Source: Winogradskya consettensis (GTDB taxonomy: Bacteria > Actinomycetota > Actinomycetes > Mycobacteriales > Micromonosporaceae). Taken from it: a DNA stretch of 64,000 nucleotides. Location: positions 124,001-188,000 of the forward strand of contig NZ_BOQP01000021.1 of assembly GCF_018332715.1 (NCBI RefSeq), given 5' to 3'. The position numbers and the translations under genes are program-made. Position 1 is the first letter of the stretch. Every line of letters starts with the position of its first letter. A model generated the notes under the pieces. The model had not been told where the DNA came from, searched no databases, and was given only the letters and a program-made list of their open reading frames with translations. Below, piece by piece: positions 35,951 to 44,367 of this stretch.

Positions 35951-36328
35951 ATGCCTCGCGAGTGCCACCTGAACGACGATATGCTTCGTTGCTGCGAGAT
36001 GATGAGGCCAATGGATCGCGTCGAAAGCCGGTGCCACCTGGACTGGTGGGCGAACTCTGTAACCTTGCTCGCCAGCGTTGAGATCGCGGTGGTCATTGCC
36101 GCCGCCGATACCGGCTGGGCCGCCGAGGGCTGCTTGATCAGCGACGACCAAGAAGAACGCGATGGATTCGCCTTCCTGTGCGACATGGATCCCGTCTTCA
36201 TCCTGAGGTTCGACGATGAAAGCACGATCACCGTGACCGTGCATCCGCCTGCCGACAACAGACGGTTCGCTCTGACGGAGTACACCGGGCCAGCGCATCG
36301 ACCGATCAACCACAGAGTCACGATTTAG
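35951..36328 (+). CDS. Hypothetical protein
   Basis: A 125-residue frame from ATG 35951 (GTG 35945 also possible) encodes a protein with an N-terminal Cys/Met-rich stretch (PRECHLNDDMLRCCEMM), a hydrophobic strand (LLASVEIAVVIAAADTG) and a beta-rich end (FILRFDDESTITVTVHPP). I do not recognise a family. GC is lower than in neighbouring genes, and the third-position bias is weak. The frame may be a real acquired gene; it sits in the patch that also contains the IS30 element. Confidence 0.45.
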   Translation: MPRECHLNDDMLRCCEMMRPMDRVESRCHLDWWANSVTLLASVEIAVVIAAADTGWAAEGCLISDDQEERDGFAFLCDMDPVFILRFDDESTITVTVHPPADNRRFALTEYTGPAHRPINHRVTI

Positions 36329-36644
36329 TCCGCCGCGCCGCCGCGCCCTATCCGCGGCATGAAAGCGTGCCGCCGGAATAGTGGTCGAAGATCGGTTTGT
36401 TGCTCGATCGCGGCTGGGTTGCTGCCGTTGCCGAGGCGAAGTGCGGCATGGGCGGGCCTCGCGAAGAAGACGCGCAGGATTGCCTGCCTGCGTCCGGCTC
36501 GTACGCTTAGAGCCACTACTTCGCCCATGTCGTGTCCGTTCCCGCTGGACTCGCCGCCGGTCGTGGAATTTGGTTGAGTGCTTTCACGTGCGCGTGTTGG
36601 TTGTCGTGTCGAGCCCCGGGGAACATCAGTTCGGTGTTCGTGGG
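36329..36644. other. Gene-free stretch, nothing recognised
   Basis: This 316-base interval has short open frames on both strands without clear codon bias, no palindrome of note and no repeats. It may be a remnant of mobile DNA in view of the IS30 element 1 kb downstream. Confidence 0.4.
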
Positions 36645-37007
36645 TCAGTAGGCGGCGGCGTACTTCACCAGCCAGCGGTTGGTGAACCGGCCCCAGTCGA
36701 ACAGGTCACCGGCGGCACGCCTGCGGTCACGCTCATGGTCAGCGGCGGCCTGCGCCCGGTGGGAGTTCGCCTCACGGAACAACGCTCGTGCGGCCTCGAT
36801 CCAGATCAGCTTGCCGTCCGGTGTCCGGGCTTCGGGAGAGTCGCGCCGCAAGCGGGTGGTGTGGCCGAGAGCTTTTCCGAAAGCCCGCCGAACCTTGTGC
36901 TCGCGCCGGAACTCTTCGGTTGCCGCGGAGTAGTTCCGGCGCCGTATCGGGTCACGCATCCACGCCAGTTCAACGGTCGTGAAGATCTCCAGCTGAGCGT
37001 ATTTCAT
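36645..37007 (-). CDS. Hypothetical basic protein
   Basis: The 120-residue product starts at an ATG preceded by AAAGGA. It is rich in Arg, Lys and Glu, with helices such as EEFRREHKVRRAFGKALGHT and ARALFREANSHRAQAAADHE, and an aromatic end (FDWGRFTNRWLVKYAAAY). I do not recognise the family. The basic helical character would suit nucleic-acid binding, but there is no clear domain. It lies in the low-GC accessory patch beside the IS30 element; a further 78-codon minus-strand frame (37029-37265) stops 8 bases short of the element and may be a cut gene. Confidence 0.5.
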   Translation of the reverse strand: MKYAQLEIFTTVELAWMRDPIRRRNYSAATEEFRREHKVRRAFGKALGHTTRLRRDSPEARTPDGKLIWIEAARALFREANSHRAQAAADHERDRRRAAGDLFDWGRFTNRWLVKYAAAY

Positions 37008-37272
37008 TCCTTTATTATTCTCAGGGAGCTACATGATCGTAAGGGCGGGTGTGCCATTGTCGGGTTGAGGGGTATCACACAAATTTGAATGGCAGATAGC
37101 GAGTATTCGGATAGCCATAGAGTGGTGGCGGATGGATCCTGGGAGGCGATCCTCGTGCTCATCGCGCCACGAGTTCGTCGGCCATCTCGTCATCGGCAGA
37201 TCCGCGCACACGATCACCGTTTCGCTATCACGGAAGATCGCTGCTACGGATAGCAGCTGACTCATAGTCTGC

Positions 37273-37300
37273 GGCGAATTCAGGCGGTCGTAGCATTTGA
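37273..37300 (+). repeat. IS30 left inverted repeat
   Basis: Begins GGCGAATTCAGGCGGT; pairs with the right end at 25 of 28 positions. Confidence 0.9.
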
Positions 37301-37323
37301 TCTTGTTGGTTCGGTGGGACAGG

Positions 37324-38313
37324 ATGCCCGCCGTGCGTGTGATGCTGACGTTGACCGAACGCGAAGAGATCTCCCGCGGACTCGCGGAAGGCATGCTGTA
37401 TAAGGAAATCGGCGTTTTGATCGGCCGGGATCCATCGATTATCTCCCGCGACGTCGCGCGTCACGGTGGCCGGGCCGGCTACCGAGCGGTGGCCGCGGAC
37501 GCCCTCGCAACTACGTCACGGGCGAGACCGAAACTACTCGCGGTTGAGCGGTCGGCCCGGCTGCGCCAGGTGGTGACCGACCGGCTGCGCTCAGGCTGGT
37601 CGCCGGCCTCGATCGCAGGTCGCTTGCCGCACCTGGTCCCGGACGATCAGGCTTGCCGAGTGTCACACGAAGCGATCTACCAGTGGGTCTACGCCCAACC
37701 AGTCTCCACCCTCGCGAGGGAGCTGATCCGGCTGCGGACCGGACGCCCCGCACGCCGCTCGGGCCCACGTCCGGAGCCGGCGCCGCGCATCCGTGAGCCC
37801 CGCTACCTGGACGAACGTCCCGCCGACGTCGCCGGCCGGGCAGTGCCGGGGCACTGGGAAGGCGACCTCGTCATCGGCAAGGGCGGCAAGACGGCCGTGG
37901 CCACGCTGGTCGAACGCACCTCACGGTTTCTGATCCTGGTCCCGCTGACCGGCCGCGACTCGCTGACCGTCACCGACGCGGTCATCGCCGCCACCGACGG
38001 CCTTCCGGCGTCCATCCGCCGGTCGTTGACCTGGGACTGCGGCGCGGAGATGGCCCGGCACGCCACGGTTACTGCGACCGGCCTGCCGGTGTTCTTCGCT
38101 CACCCGCATAGCCCGTGGGAACGCGGTAGCAACGAGAACCTGAACCGCATCGTGCGCGAATTCTTCCCGAAAGGCGTCCCGATCACCGCCGACCCGGCCT
38201 ACCTGGCTATGGTCGCTGCGGAGATCAATGACCGACCGCGTAAGATCTTCGACTGGAAGAAGCCCTCCGAGATATTCGCCGAACTCGTCGAGTCAGATGC
38301 TTCCACCGCCTGA
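37324..38313 (+). CDS. IS30-family transposase
   Basis: The 329-residue protein starts at ATG 37324 (GGGACAGG upstream); MLTLTEREE at 37342 is an alternative. The N-terminal helix-turn-helix reads LTEREEISRGLAEGMLYKEI and GRDPSIISRDVARHGG, the IS30 end-binding domain. The DDE catalytic core shows HWEGDLVIGKGGKTAVATLVERTSRF in pieces (first Asp), a middle LTWDCGAEMARH (Asp) and SPWERGSNENLNRIVREFFPKG around the last Glu. All catalytic elements look intact, so the element could still be active. The frame ends 7 bases before the element's right tip, inside the inverted repeat. Confidence 0.95.
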   Translation: MPAVRVMLTLTEREEISRGLAEGMLYKEIGVLIGRDPSIISRDVARHGGRAGYRAVAADALATTSRARPKLLAVERSARLRQVVTDRLRSGWSPASIAGRLPHLVPDDQACRVSHEAIYQWVYAQPVSTLARELIRLRTGRPARRSGPRPEPAPRIREPRYLDERPADVAGRAVPGHWEGDLVIGKGGKTAVATLVERTSRFLILVPLTGRDSLTVTDAVIAATDGLPASIRRSLTWDCGAEMARHATVTATGLPVFFAHPHSPWERGSNENLNRIVREFFPKGVPITADPAYLAMVAAEINDRPRKIFDWKKPSEIFAELVESDASTA

Positions 38314-38320
38314 ATTCGCC
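38293..38320 (-). repeat. IS30 right inverted repeat
   Basis: Its reverse complement begins GGCGAATTCAGGCGGT, as at the left end; the transposase stop codon lies inside it. Confidence 0.9.
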
Positions 38321-38483
38321 TGTGGTGGTGCCAGCGTGTGCCACGGAGTGCCGGCAAGGTCGCCTCGTGTTGGTCTGTCCACCGTGCTTTTATCGATCAG
38401 CGACCCCATCACCCGGCGGCCCGGAAGGTGGTGAAGTCCGCCGCCGGCAGTCGTGGCCGTTGCCGGCCATCGTCACCGACCAC

Positions 38484-38978
38484 TCACATCAAGGACGCCC
38501 GTCGCGTCCGACGAGCGGCTGCGGTCAACGACAGCCAGGCCAGCGCTCCACCGATGACGGCGCCGATCGTATTGTTGATCCAGTCGCCGGAGTCACAGGA
38601 GCGGCCAATCGCCGGCACCGCTGCCTGCACCGCCTCTACCACCACCGACAGCCCGCTCCCGGCCAGTACGGCCAGGAGCGGGCGGTGAGTGGCCACGCCT
38701 GCCAACAGCACCGGTACGGCGAAGAGCAGGACGTTCGCCAGCGACTCCGGGCCGGTCAGCGTCGGTAGTTCCCACCGCACCTCGCAACGAGCGAAGAGTT
38801 CGCGGTCCTGGGGCACCAGGGTGAGCAGCGCCAGCGGCAGCATCGAGGCTGCAAGCAGCACCCAGGCGATCCTTGGCCGGGCGGCCAGCCAACTACCTGC
38901 CAGCGGCCCAACGAGGACCAGCAGCAAAAGGGCTGTCGGTGCGATCCAACGGTGTTCGACCAGGAACGTCGAGATCAT
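38484..38978 (-). CDS. VanZ-like membrane protein
   Basis: The 164-residue protein has four to five membrane helices. The conserved VanZ region is visible: ESLANVLLFAVPVLLAG, then SGLSVVVEAVQAAVPAIGRSCDSGDWINNTIGAVIGGALAW in consecutive pieces, with the E-x-x-Q and DWINNTIG motifs. VanZ-like proteins are widespread and mostly unrelated to antibiotic resistance; VanZ itself raises teicoplanin tolerance by an unclear mechanism. It is a lone gene after the IS30 element; 38979-39227 (249 bases) downstream of its start holds nothing I can name. Confidence 0.88.
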   Translation of the reverse strand: MISTFLVEHRWIAPTALLLLVLVGPLAGSWLAARPRIAWVLLAASMLPLALLTLVPQDRELFARCEVRWELPTLTGPESLANVLLFAVPVLLAGVATHRPLLAVLAGSGLSVVVEAVQAAVPAIGRSCDSGDWINNTIGAVIGGALAWLSLTAAARRTRRASLM

Positions 38979-39227
38979 CGGGGGCGGCCCAGCCGCGGTT
39001 CTGCCCTGGTGCGGCGCCCGGAAAGTTGAAGCACTGGATACTCTAGATGAAGCGCGCGCGACCTCGATGCCGATGTCGCCGGAAAGGAAACCCGAGGTGA
39101 CCCGCTCGCCGTAACGAGGGGTGTGGCAGGAACCGCGGCACCGGGGGCCGAAAGATGATCTAGGCGTACGGGCTCGGGGTCGAAGAAGCCGGTACAGCGG
39201 TTAGCGGTAGCTGGTCCTGGCCTTCCA

Positions 39228-39845
39228 TTACGTGATCACCTGCTCCGCTGACAGCAACACGCCTATGACGACCATGGCAGCGCCGGAGAAACGGGTCACC
39301 GCCCGCGCCGCCGCGGGTCGCGCCCCCAGCACCCGCCGCGCACCGGCGCCCACCGCCGTGTAGACCACGGCGCAGCTCGCCACGTGCACCAAGCCCAACA
39401 CGATGATCTGCACGGCCACCGGCCAGGCACCGGCCGGGCGGGTGAACTGCGGCAGCAACGCGAGGAACAGCAGGAACACCTTTGGGTTAAGACCGCTGAT
39501 CCCGGCGCCCTTCGCAGCCTGCCGCACCCACGAGGCCGGCGCCTGCCCGCCACTCGCTGACGGCGTCACCGGCCTTGCGAGCATGCCGGCGCCCAGCCAC
39601 ACCAGGTATCCCGCCCCTGCGACGGTCAAAGCTGTCAGCACCAGCGGCGACCCGGCGACCAACGCCGCCACGCCAGCGGCGACCACAGCGGTCGCGACGA
39701 GGTGCCCGGCCAGCAACCCACCCACAGCGGGAACCACAGTGCGGTAGCGCAATCCGGCCGTGATCGCGTACGCCCAGTCAGCGCCTGGCGTGATCACGAA
39801 CAGCAGAGATACCGCCCAGAACGCGGCAATGGTGCCCACAGCCAT
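39228..39845 (-). CDS. LysE-family amino-acid exporter
   Basis: The 205-residue protein starts at ATG 39845 behind GGGGAAGGGG; the open frame to 39911 adds 22 improbable residues. Six helices and the family opening FWAVSLLFVITPGADWAYAI (with the conserved TPGAD/N turn), then GGLLAGHLVATAVVAAG and GISGLNPKVFLLFLALLPQF, define a LysE/RhtB translocator that expels amino acids or derivatives. It is divergent from an Lrp/AsnC regulator 130 bases away, the standard arrangement for a ligand-induced exporter. Confidence 0.93.
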   Translation of the reverse strand: MAVGTIAAFWAVSLLFVITPGADWAYAITAGLRYRTVVPAVGGLLAGHLVATAVVAAGVAALVAGSPLVLTALTVAGAGYLVWLGAGMLARPVTPSASGGQAPASWVRQAAKGAGISGLNPKVFLLFLALLPQFTRPAGAWPVAVQIIVLGLVHVASCAVVYTAVGAGARRVLGARPAAARAVTRFSGAAMVVIGVLLSAEQVIT

Positions 39846-39975
39846 GAATGCCCCTTCCCCCCAGGCCGGCACCTCACCGGCCACGTTTCCCCTGGTAGAA
39901 AGGTTATGCACGAAACCACAGAAGGTGTTCCCAACAATTGGCGAGACAGGCTGGTAGCGAGGGAAGATTTACCCC
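39846..39975. promoter_or_regulatory. Shared LysE/Lrp divergent promoter region
   Basis: The 130-base spacer is A/T-richer than its flanks and contains ACAATTGGCG near 39930 and the TTATGCACG stretch near 39902. Lrp-type regulators bind A/T-rich sites in such spacers; I cannot point to a certain palindrome. Confidence 0.4.
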
Positions 39976-40428
39976 ATGGACGCGCTGGACAAGAGAATTC
40001 TTGCGGAGCTACAGCAGGACGGGCGGCTGACCGTCACAGAACTCGCCGAACGCATCGGACTCAGCGTCTCGCCCTGCCACCGCCGGCTCCGCGCACTCGA
40101 ACAAGCCGGCGCGATCAACGGCTACCGCGCCCACCTCGACGCGAAAACCCTCGGCCTGACCTTCGAAGCACTGGTATTCGTCACCATGAACGGCGCCGAC
40201 CGCAGCACCCTCGACGCGTTCGAGCAGGCCGTCACCGCCGTCCCGCACATCCAGCAAGCCCAACGACTGTTCGGCGACCCCGATTACCTGCTCCGCGTAC
40301 TCACCCGCGACCTACCCGCTTTCCAAGAGGTCTACGACGGCCGACTCGCTGCCCTGCCCGGTGTCCAGCGGCTCCGTTCCACTCTCGTCATGAAGACCAT
40401 CGCCGAGAACAGGCCGCTTCACCTCTGA
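39976..40428 (+). CDS. Lrp/AsnC-family regulator
   Basis: The 150-residue protein has the Lrp N-terminal helix-turn-helix (DALDKRILAELQQDGRLTVT, ELAERIGLSVSPCHRRLRAL) and the RAM ligand-binding domain: INGYRAHLDAKTLGLTFEAL, HIQQAQRLFGDPDYLLRVL and LPGVQRLRSTLVMKTI. Such proteins sense amino acids and form octamers. Its divergent LysE exporter is the probable target. The start ATG 39976 is preceded by GAGGGA at somewhat long spacing. Confidence 0.95.
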   Translation: MDALDKRILAELQQDGRLTVTELAERIGLSVSPCHRRLRALEQAGAINGYRAHLDAKTLGLTFEALVFVTMNGADRSTLDAFEQAVTAVPHIQQAQRLFGDPDYLLRVLTRDLPAFQEVYDGRLAALPGVQRLRSTLVMKTIAENRPLHL

Positions 40429-40448
40429 CATCAACCTGTCGCTCAACA

Positions 40449-42311
40449 CTATGAGGACACGCGCCAGCGACGAGGTCCCCCGGCTGCGGGCTGGTAGCGG
40501 AAGTGGCTGCCCGTCCGCAGCGACGCCCGCAGATGCCCGGCGGCGAGCGGCGTCACTTTCTCCAGGCGGCTGAGCACGGTGCTGAGCGCCCGGGTCGCGT
40601 TGACCCGGGCGCGTTCGGCTTCCGCACTCTGCAGGCGAGGACGTCCACCGAGGCCGGTCGCCGCCCGGAGCTCGGCGACCAGGGCGGCCCGCTCGACGGC
40701 CACCTCCGATGCCCGGACGGCGTCCCCGGCGCGGTCCGCCTCGTCGAGGTGCTCCTCCAAAGTCACGAGCCTTGCGCTGTACGCATTCCGGGCCCCGGCA
40801 TCCAGGACCGGCTCACCCGGTGGCGCTGTCAGGCCCGCCCCGCCGGAGACCAGATCAAGAGCGGCGATCTCACTGCCGGGCGACGACACGAGCGTACGCA
40901 GATAGTGCAGCCCCCGGACATCCCGGAGCCGCACCGTCTCGGCGCCGGCCTCCAGGAACCAGTCATCGCCGTCGCGCAGCAGCCGCCACTCGTCACCGGG
41001 AGCCACCGCCAGCCCGAGCCGCGCCGCCAGGGACCGCGCCCGTTCCCGGTCCCCCGGTCTCCCCCGTGCGGCGAGCGTCGCGCACAGCCACGGCAGCGCA
41101 CCCAGCCGTTCCTCCTGGGCCACCGCCCGGTCGAGGTGCGCCCGGGCCTCCCCCGCCCGGCCGAGCCGTCCGGCGAGACGCCCGAGGAGATCATCAACGG
41201 GCCCGGTGACCATGTTGGCGCCACCCCAGACCACCAGCCGCCCCTGGTACGGCACCAGCACGTCGTACAACTTCTGAACCGCCCCCGGATCACCGCCGCG
41301 GGAGGCCACGAACGCGAGATCGGCGACAGCGCCCAGCCACCGCGGCCCACTGCCCGCCAGCACCGCGGGCAGCACTCGGTCGAGCTCCAGGAGCGCCTCG
41401 GCGTCGCGGCCCGCGTCCGCCATCACCCGCGCCGCGGTGGCCTCGTAGAAATGACCGGGCAGCCGCCGCGCCATCTCCAACAACGGCGCGACCTGCGCGT
41501 CGGCGGCGCCCCGCAGGACCGCCAGACGCCCGGCCAGCGACGCGGTCAGCCGTGCGGTGTCGGCCAGCCCCGCCCGCCGGCCGGCCACCGCGACCTGGTC
41601 CGTGAGGGTGGCGGCAAGGTCCAGACGGCCCCGGACGATGGCGAGCACCGCCTGCCGGGACAGCGTCACGATGCCGGCGTGGGCGTCACCGGCCAGCTCA
41701 CCGGTCCGGGCGTACACGACCAGCGCCGCCTCGGCCGCGTCCAGCTCACCGAGCTCGACCAGGGCGGTGAACCGCCAGAACAGCCCCCGCAGCTCGAGCG
41801 TGGCATCGCCCGCGAGCCGCGCCAGCTCGATGATCTCGGCCGCGGTGCCGAGCCGCTGCGGCGCGGCCAGCGGATCCCACAACGCGTGCAACTGTCCGTC
41901 CAGCACCTCACCGAGCGTCCCGGCGTCACCGCTCTCCCGGGCCAGCCGGACGGCCTCGGCGGCGAGGTCACGGCGCCGGTCCGCAGCCGACGGATCGCTC
42001 AGCAGCTCCCGGGCCCACCTGATCAGGACCCGCGCCCGGACCCCGGACGGCAGCCGGCGCGCGGCAGCCGATTCCAGCAGCCGCAACAGCGCGACGTCCG
42101 GCACCAGAAACTCCGCCCGCGACGACACCCGCAACGCCAGCCGCGCCACAGCGTCACCGCCACCGCCACCGCCCTCACCGTCGGCGATGTCCGCGGCGAC
42201 CTCGAGCGCCACCTCGGGTCTGCCACCGCTCGCCAGCCAGATCGCGTGGATCACGTCGCCGGGCCGTCCGGGCAGGAGCAACCCCAGCTCAGCCTCGGTC
42301 AGCGGGTCCAC
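40449..42311 (-). CDS. TPR-like C-terminal part of an AAA/LuxR-type regulator, head missing
   Basis: The 620-residue protein matches only the rear of large actinobacterial STAND/AAA regulators. It opens with PLTEAELGLLLPGRPG and IHAIWLASGGRPEVALEVA, which normally follow the ATPase core. A helical TPR-type array comes next, then an ending RARVNATRALSTVLSRLEKV, LRASLRTGSHFRYQP typical of these proteins. No P-loop or sensor is present and the start is a GTG inside the end of the amidohydrolase gene (23-base overlap). Either the head was deleted or translation now depends on coupling to the upstream gene. Codon bias is good throughout, so it has not decayed much. Confidence 0.65.
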   Translation of the reverse strand: MDPLTEAELGLLLPGRPGDVIHAIWLASGGRPEVALEVAADIADGEGGGGGGDAVARLALRVSSRAEFLVPDVALLRLLESAAARRLPSGVRARVLIRWARELLSDPSAADRRRDLAAEAVRLARESGDAGTLGEVLDGQLHALWDPLAAPQRLGTAAEIIELARLAGDATLELRGLFWRFTALVELGELDAAEAALVVYARTGELAGDAHAGIVTLSRQAVLAIVRGRLDLAATLTDQVAVAGRRAGLADTARLTASLAGRLAVLRGAADAQVAPLLEMARRLPGHFYEATAARVMADAGRDAEALLELDRVLPAVLAGSGPRWLGAVADLAFVASRGGDPGAVQKLYDVLVPYQGRLVVWGGANMVTGPVDDLLGRLAGRLGRAGEARAHLDRAVAQEERLGALPWLCATLAARGRPGDRERARSLAARLGLAVAPGDEWRLLRDGDDWFLEAGAETVRLRDVRGLHYLRTLVSSPGSEIAALDLVSGGAGLTAPPGEPVLDAGARNAYSARLVTLEEHLDEADRAGDAVRASEVAVERAALVAELRAATGLGGRPRLQSAEAERARVNATRALSTVLSRLEKVTPLAAGHLRASLRTGSHFRYQPAAGGPRRWRVSS

Positions 42312-43470
42312 CGCCCCAGCCTAGATACACCCCCAGCGGCCGCCGCAGCGCGGTGATGTCGGCGACCGGATCACCCGCCACGACCAGCAGATCCGCGTCG
42401 AACCCGGCCCGGATCCGGCCCTTACGATTCTGGACGCCGCACGCCTCAGCGGCCCGCACCGTGGCCGAGGCCAGCGCGTCCGCGGGATCCATGCCACTGT
42501 CCACGTATTCCTCGAGAGTCCGCGGCAGGATCCCGTGCGGCTTGGCCGGCCCGAGCCCCGCGTCGGACCCGGCGACCACCCGTACCCCGGCCCGGATCAG
42601 CCGGGCCACGCCCTCCTGCAGGATCGACTGGGACAGCCCGGCCCGGGCGGCCATGGCGATCACCTCGGGCGGCACGACCACGGCGGGATCGGACCCCAGC
42701 GTCAGACAGACAGCAACCCCGGAGGCAGCCAGCGCGCCGGTCAGCTCATCATCGACGTACGCCCCTGACGCCGTCACCGACGTGCAGTGCTCGATGCCGT
42801 CGACCCCCGCCCGGAGCGCCTGCCAGATCGCCGCGTGGGCATGGGCGTGCGCGGTGACCGGCAGCCCGTGCGCGTGAGCCTCGTCAACGGCGGCGGTCAG
42901 CTCCTCGTCCGTGAACTGTGTCGCGGCCGTGTCGGTCCCCGGGGTGAACACCCCGCCGCTGGCCATGACCTTCACGACGTCCGCACCCTGCGCGGCCCGC
43001 TCCCGCACCATCCGCCGAACGTCGTCCGGCCCGCGAACCTCCCCACCGAGAAACCAGCAATGCCCGCCCGGCGTGGTGAGCGGCGCCCCCGAGGCGACGA
43101 CGTTCCAGGCCTCCGGCCGCCGGCTCAGCACCGCCCCACGCAGATCACCCAGGTCACGCACGGTGGTCACCCCGGCCCGCAGATGGGTACGCAGTGAGCG
43201 CTCGACCGTCACGCTCAGCTCCTCGGCCGTCGCGTCCGGGACGCGGTCGAGTGCACCCGGCCCGGCATCGGCACACAGATGCACGTGGCAGTCGATGAGC
43301 CCCGGCAGCAACGTCCCGTCGATGAGCTCCAGGCTGTCCGGGTGCTCGCCGAGGCGTACCTCAGTGATCCTGCCTCCGGCCGCAACCACCACACCCCCAC
43401 CGGGATGCAACCGCTCGCCGTCGAAGATCCGGGCGACGCGCAACACGTTCACTCCACTGTGGCCCGACAT
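42289..43470 (-). CDS. Amidohydrolase (imidazolonepropionase-like)
   Basis: The 393-residue protein has the metal-dependent hydrolase barrel: LLPGLIDCHVHLCAD (first metal His pair), DVVKVMASGGVFTPG (metal-bridging Lys), VTAHAHAHAAIWQALRAG (His), VDGIEHC (His) and VVAGSDAGLGP (last Asp). This is the dinuclear type acting on cyclic amides or prolidase-like substrates. The start ATG 43470 precedes VNVLRVARIFDGERLHPGG, the usual beta-sandwich beginning. Its end overlaps the truncated regulator by 23 bases. Confidence 0.92.
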   Translation of the reverse strand: MSGHSGVNVLRVARIFDGERLHPGGGVVVAAGGRITEVRLGEHPDSLELIDGTLLPGLIDCHVHLCADAGPGALDRVPDATAEELSVTVERSLRTHLRAGVTTVRDLGDLRGAVLSRRPEAWNVVASGAPLTTPGGHCWFLGGEVRGPDDVRRMVRERAAQGADVVKVMASGGVFTPGTDTAATQFTDEELTAAVDEAHAHGLPVTAHAHAHAAIWQALRAGVDGIEHCTSVTASGAYVDDELTGALAASGVAVCLTLGSDPAVVVPPEVIAMAARAGLSQSILQEGVARLIRAGVRVVAGSDAGLGPAKPHGILPRTLEEYVDSGMDPADALASATVRAAEACGVQNRKGRIRAGFDADLLVVAGDPVADITALRRPLGVYLGWGGGPADRG

Positions 43471-43560
43471 TGCCCGATGGTACCGACGTCCGTGATTCGT
43501 CATCGATCTCTGTCGTAAGGTGACAGTGCGCGTTCACTGATCGGCGAGGAAGGCACATCG

Positions 43561-44355
43561 ATGACGAGCAGATCCGACTCTGACCTGCCAGCGCGGCTCA
43601 ACGCCGCCCAGCCGAACAGCGCCCGGATCTGGAACTACCTCCTCGGCGGCAAGGACAACTTCGCCGCGGACCGCAACGCCGCAGAAGCCCTGATCACCGA
43701 GCTCCCGGAGATCCGCGAGTTCGCCCGCGCCGGCCGCGGCTTCCTCACCCGCGCGGTCACCTACCTGACCGGCGAGGCGGGCGTCCGCCAGTTCATCGAC
43801 ATCGGCACCGGCCTCCCCACCGCCGACAACACCCACGAGGTCGCCCAGCGCATCGCCCCGGAATCCAGGATCGTCTACGTCGACAACGACCCCGTGGTCC
43901 TCACGCACGCCCGCGCCCTGCTGACCAGCGACCCGGCGGGAGCGACCAGCTACATCGACGCCGACGCCCAGGACCCGAAAGCAATCCTCCAGGCCGCCGC
44001 CGTCACCCTCGACTTCACCCAGCCGATCGCCGTCATGCTCATCGGCATCCTCGGCCACATCCCCGACACCGACAACCCCACCCAGGTCGTCCGCACCTTC
44101 GTCGACGCCCTCCCGCCGGGCAGCTACCTCGCGATCAACGACAGCATCCTCACCCCGGGCAACGTCGTCGCCGCCGACACCGCCCGAGAGGTCGGCTCGG
44201 ACTACCACCTGCGCACCCCCGCCCAGATCACCGCCTTCTTCGACGGCCTCGACCTCCTGGATCCAGGCGTGGTGCCGACCCCCCTCTGGCGCCCCACCCC
44301 CGGCACCACCCCGGCAGAGGTCCCGGTCTATTGCGGCGTCGCCCGCAAGCCGTGA
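43561..44355 (+). CDS. Actinomycete S-adenosyl methyltransferase (PF04672 type)
   Basis: The 264-residue protein carries the family hallmarks: RIWNYLLGGKDNFAADR (about 22-38), GRGFLTRAVTYLTGEAGVRQFIDIGTGLPT in pieces with the SAM-binding loop, and RIVYVDNDPVVLTHARALL, where the acidic residue holds the ribose. These enzymes are abundant in streptomycetes and relatives, often many per genome, with few known substrates. The start ATG 43561 follows GGCGAGGAAGG. It faces away from the amidohydrolase and is followed 12 bases later by a DUF1851 gene. Confidence 0.93.
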   Translation: MTSRSDSDLPARLNAAQPNSARIWNYLLGGKDNFAADRNAAEALITELPEIREFARAGRGFLTRAVTYLTGEAGVRQFIDIGTGLPTADNTHEVAQRIAPESRIVYVDNDPVVLTHARALLTSDPAGATSYIDADAQDPKAILQAAAVTLDFTQPIAVMLIGILGHIPDTDNPTQVVRTFVDALPPGSYLAINDSILTPGNVVAADTAREVGSDYHLRTPAQITAFFDGLDLLDPGVVPTPLWRPTPGTTPAEVPVYCGVARKP

Positions 44356-44367
44356 TCAAATAGCCGC

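Larger units (their letters stand above)
37273..38320 (+). mobile_element. Complete IS30-family insertion sequence, 1048 bp
   Basis: The element is bounded by 28-bp inverted repeats that match at 25 positions and contains one intact transposase. Size and single-frame structure suit IS30. I could not find a clean target duplication: the flanking triplets are TGC on the left and TGT on the right. Flanks differ from the core genome in GC. Confidence 0.88.

Noticed and set aside
37029..37265. Independent 78-codon gene left of the IS30 element
   Set aside because: Weak codon bias and no recognisable domain; kept only as a possible interrupted gene in the comment on the element.
38484..38978. Glycopeptide-resistance determinant because of VanZ similarity
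   Set aside because: No vanHAX, vanRS or vanY genes are present; single VanZ-like proteins are common in non-resistant bacteria.
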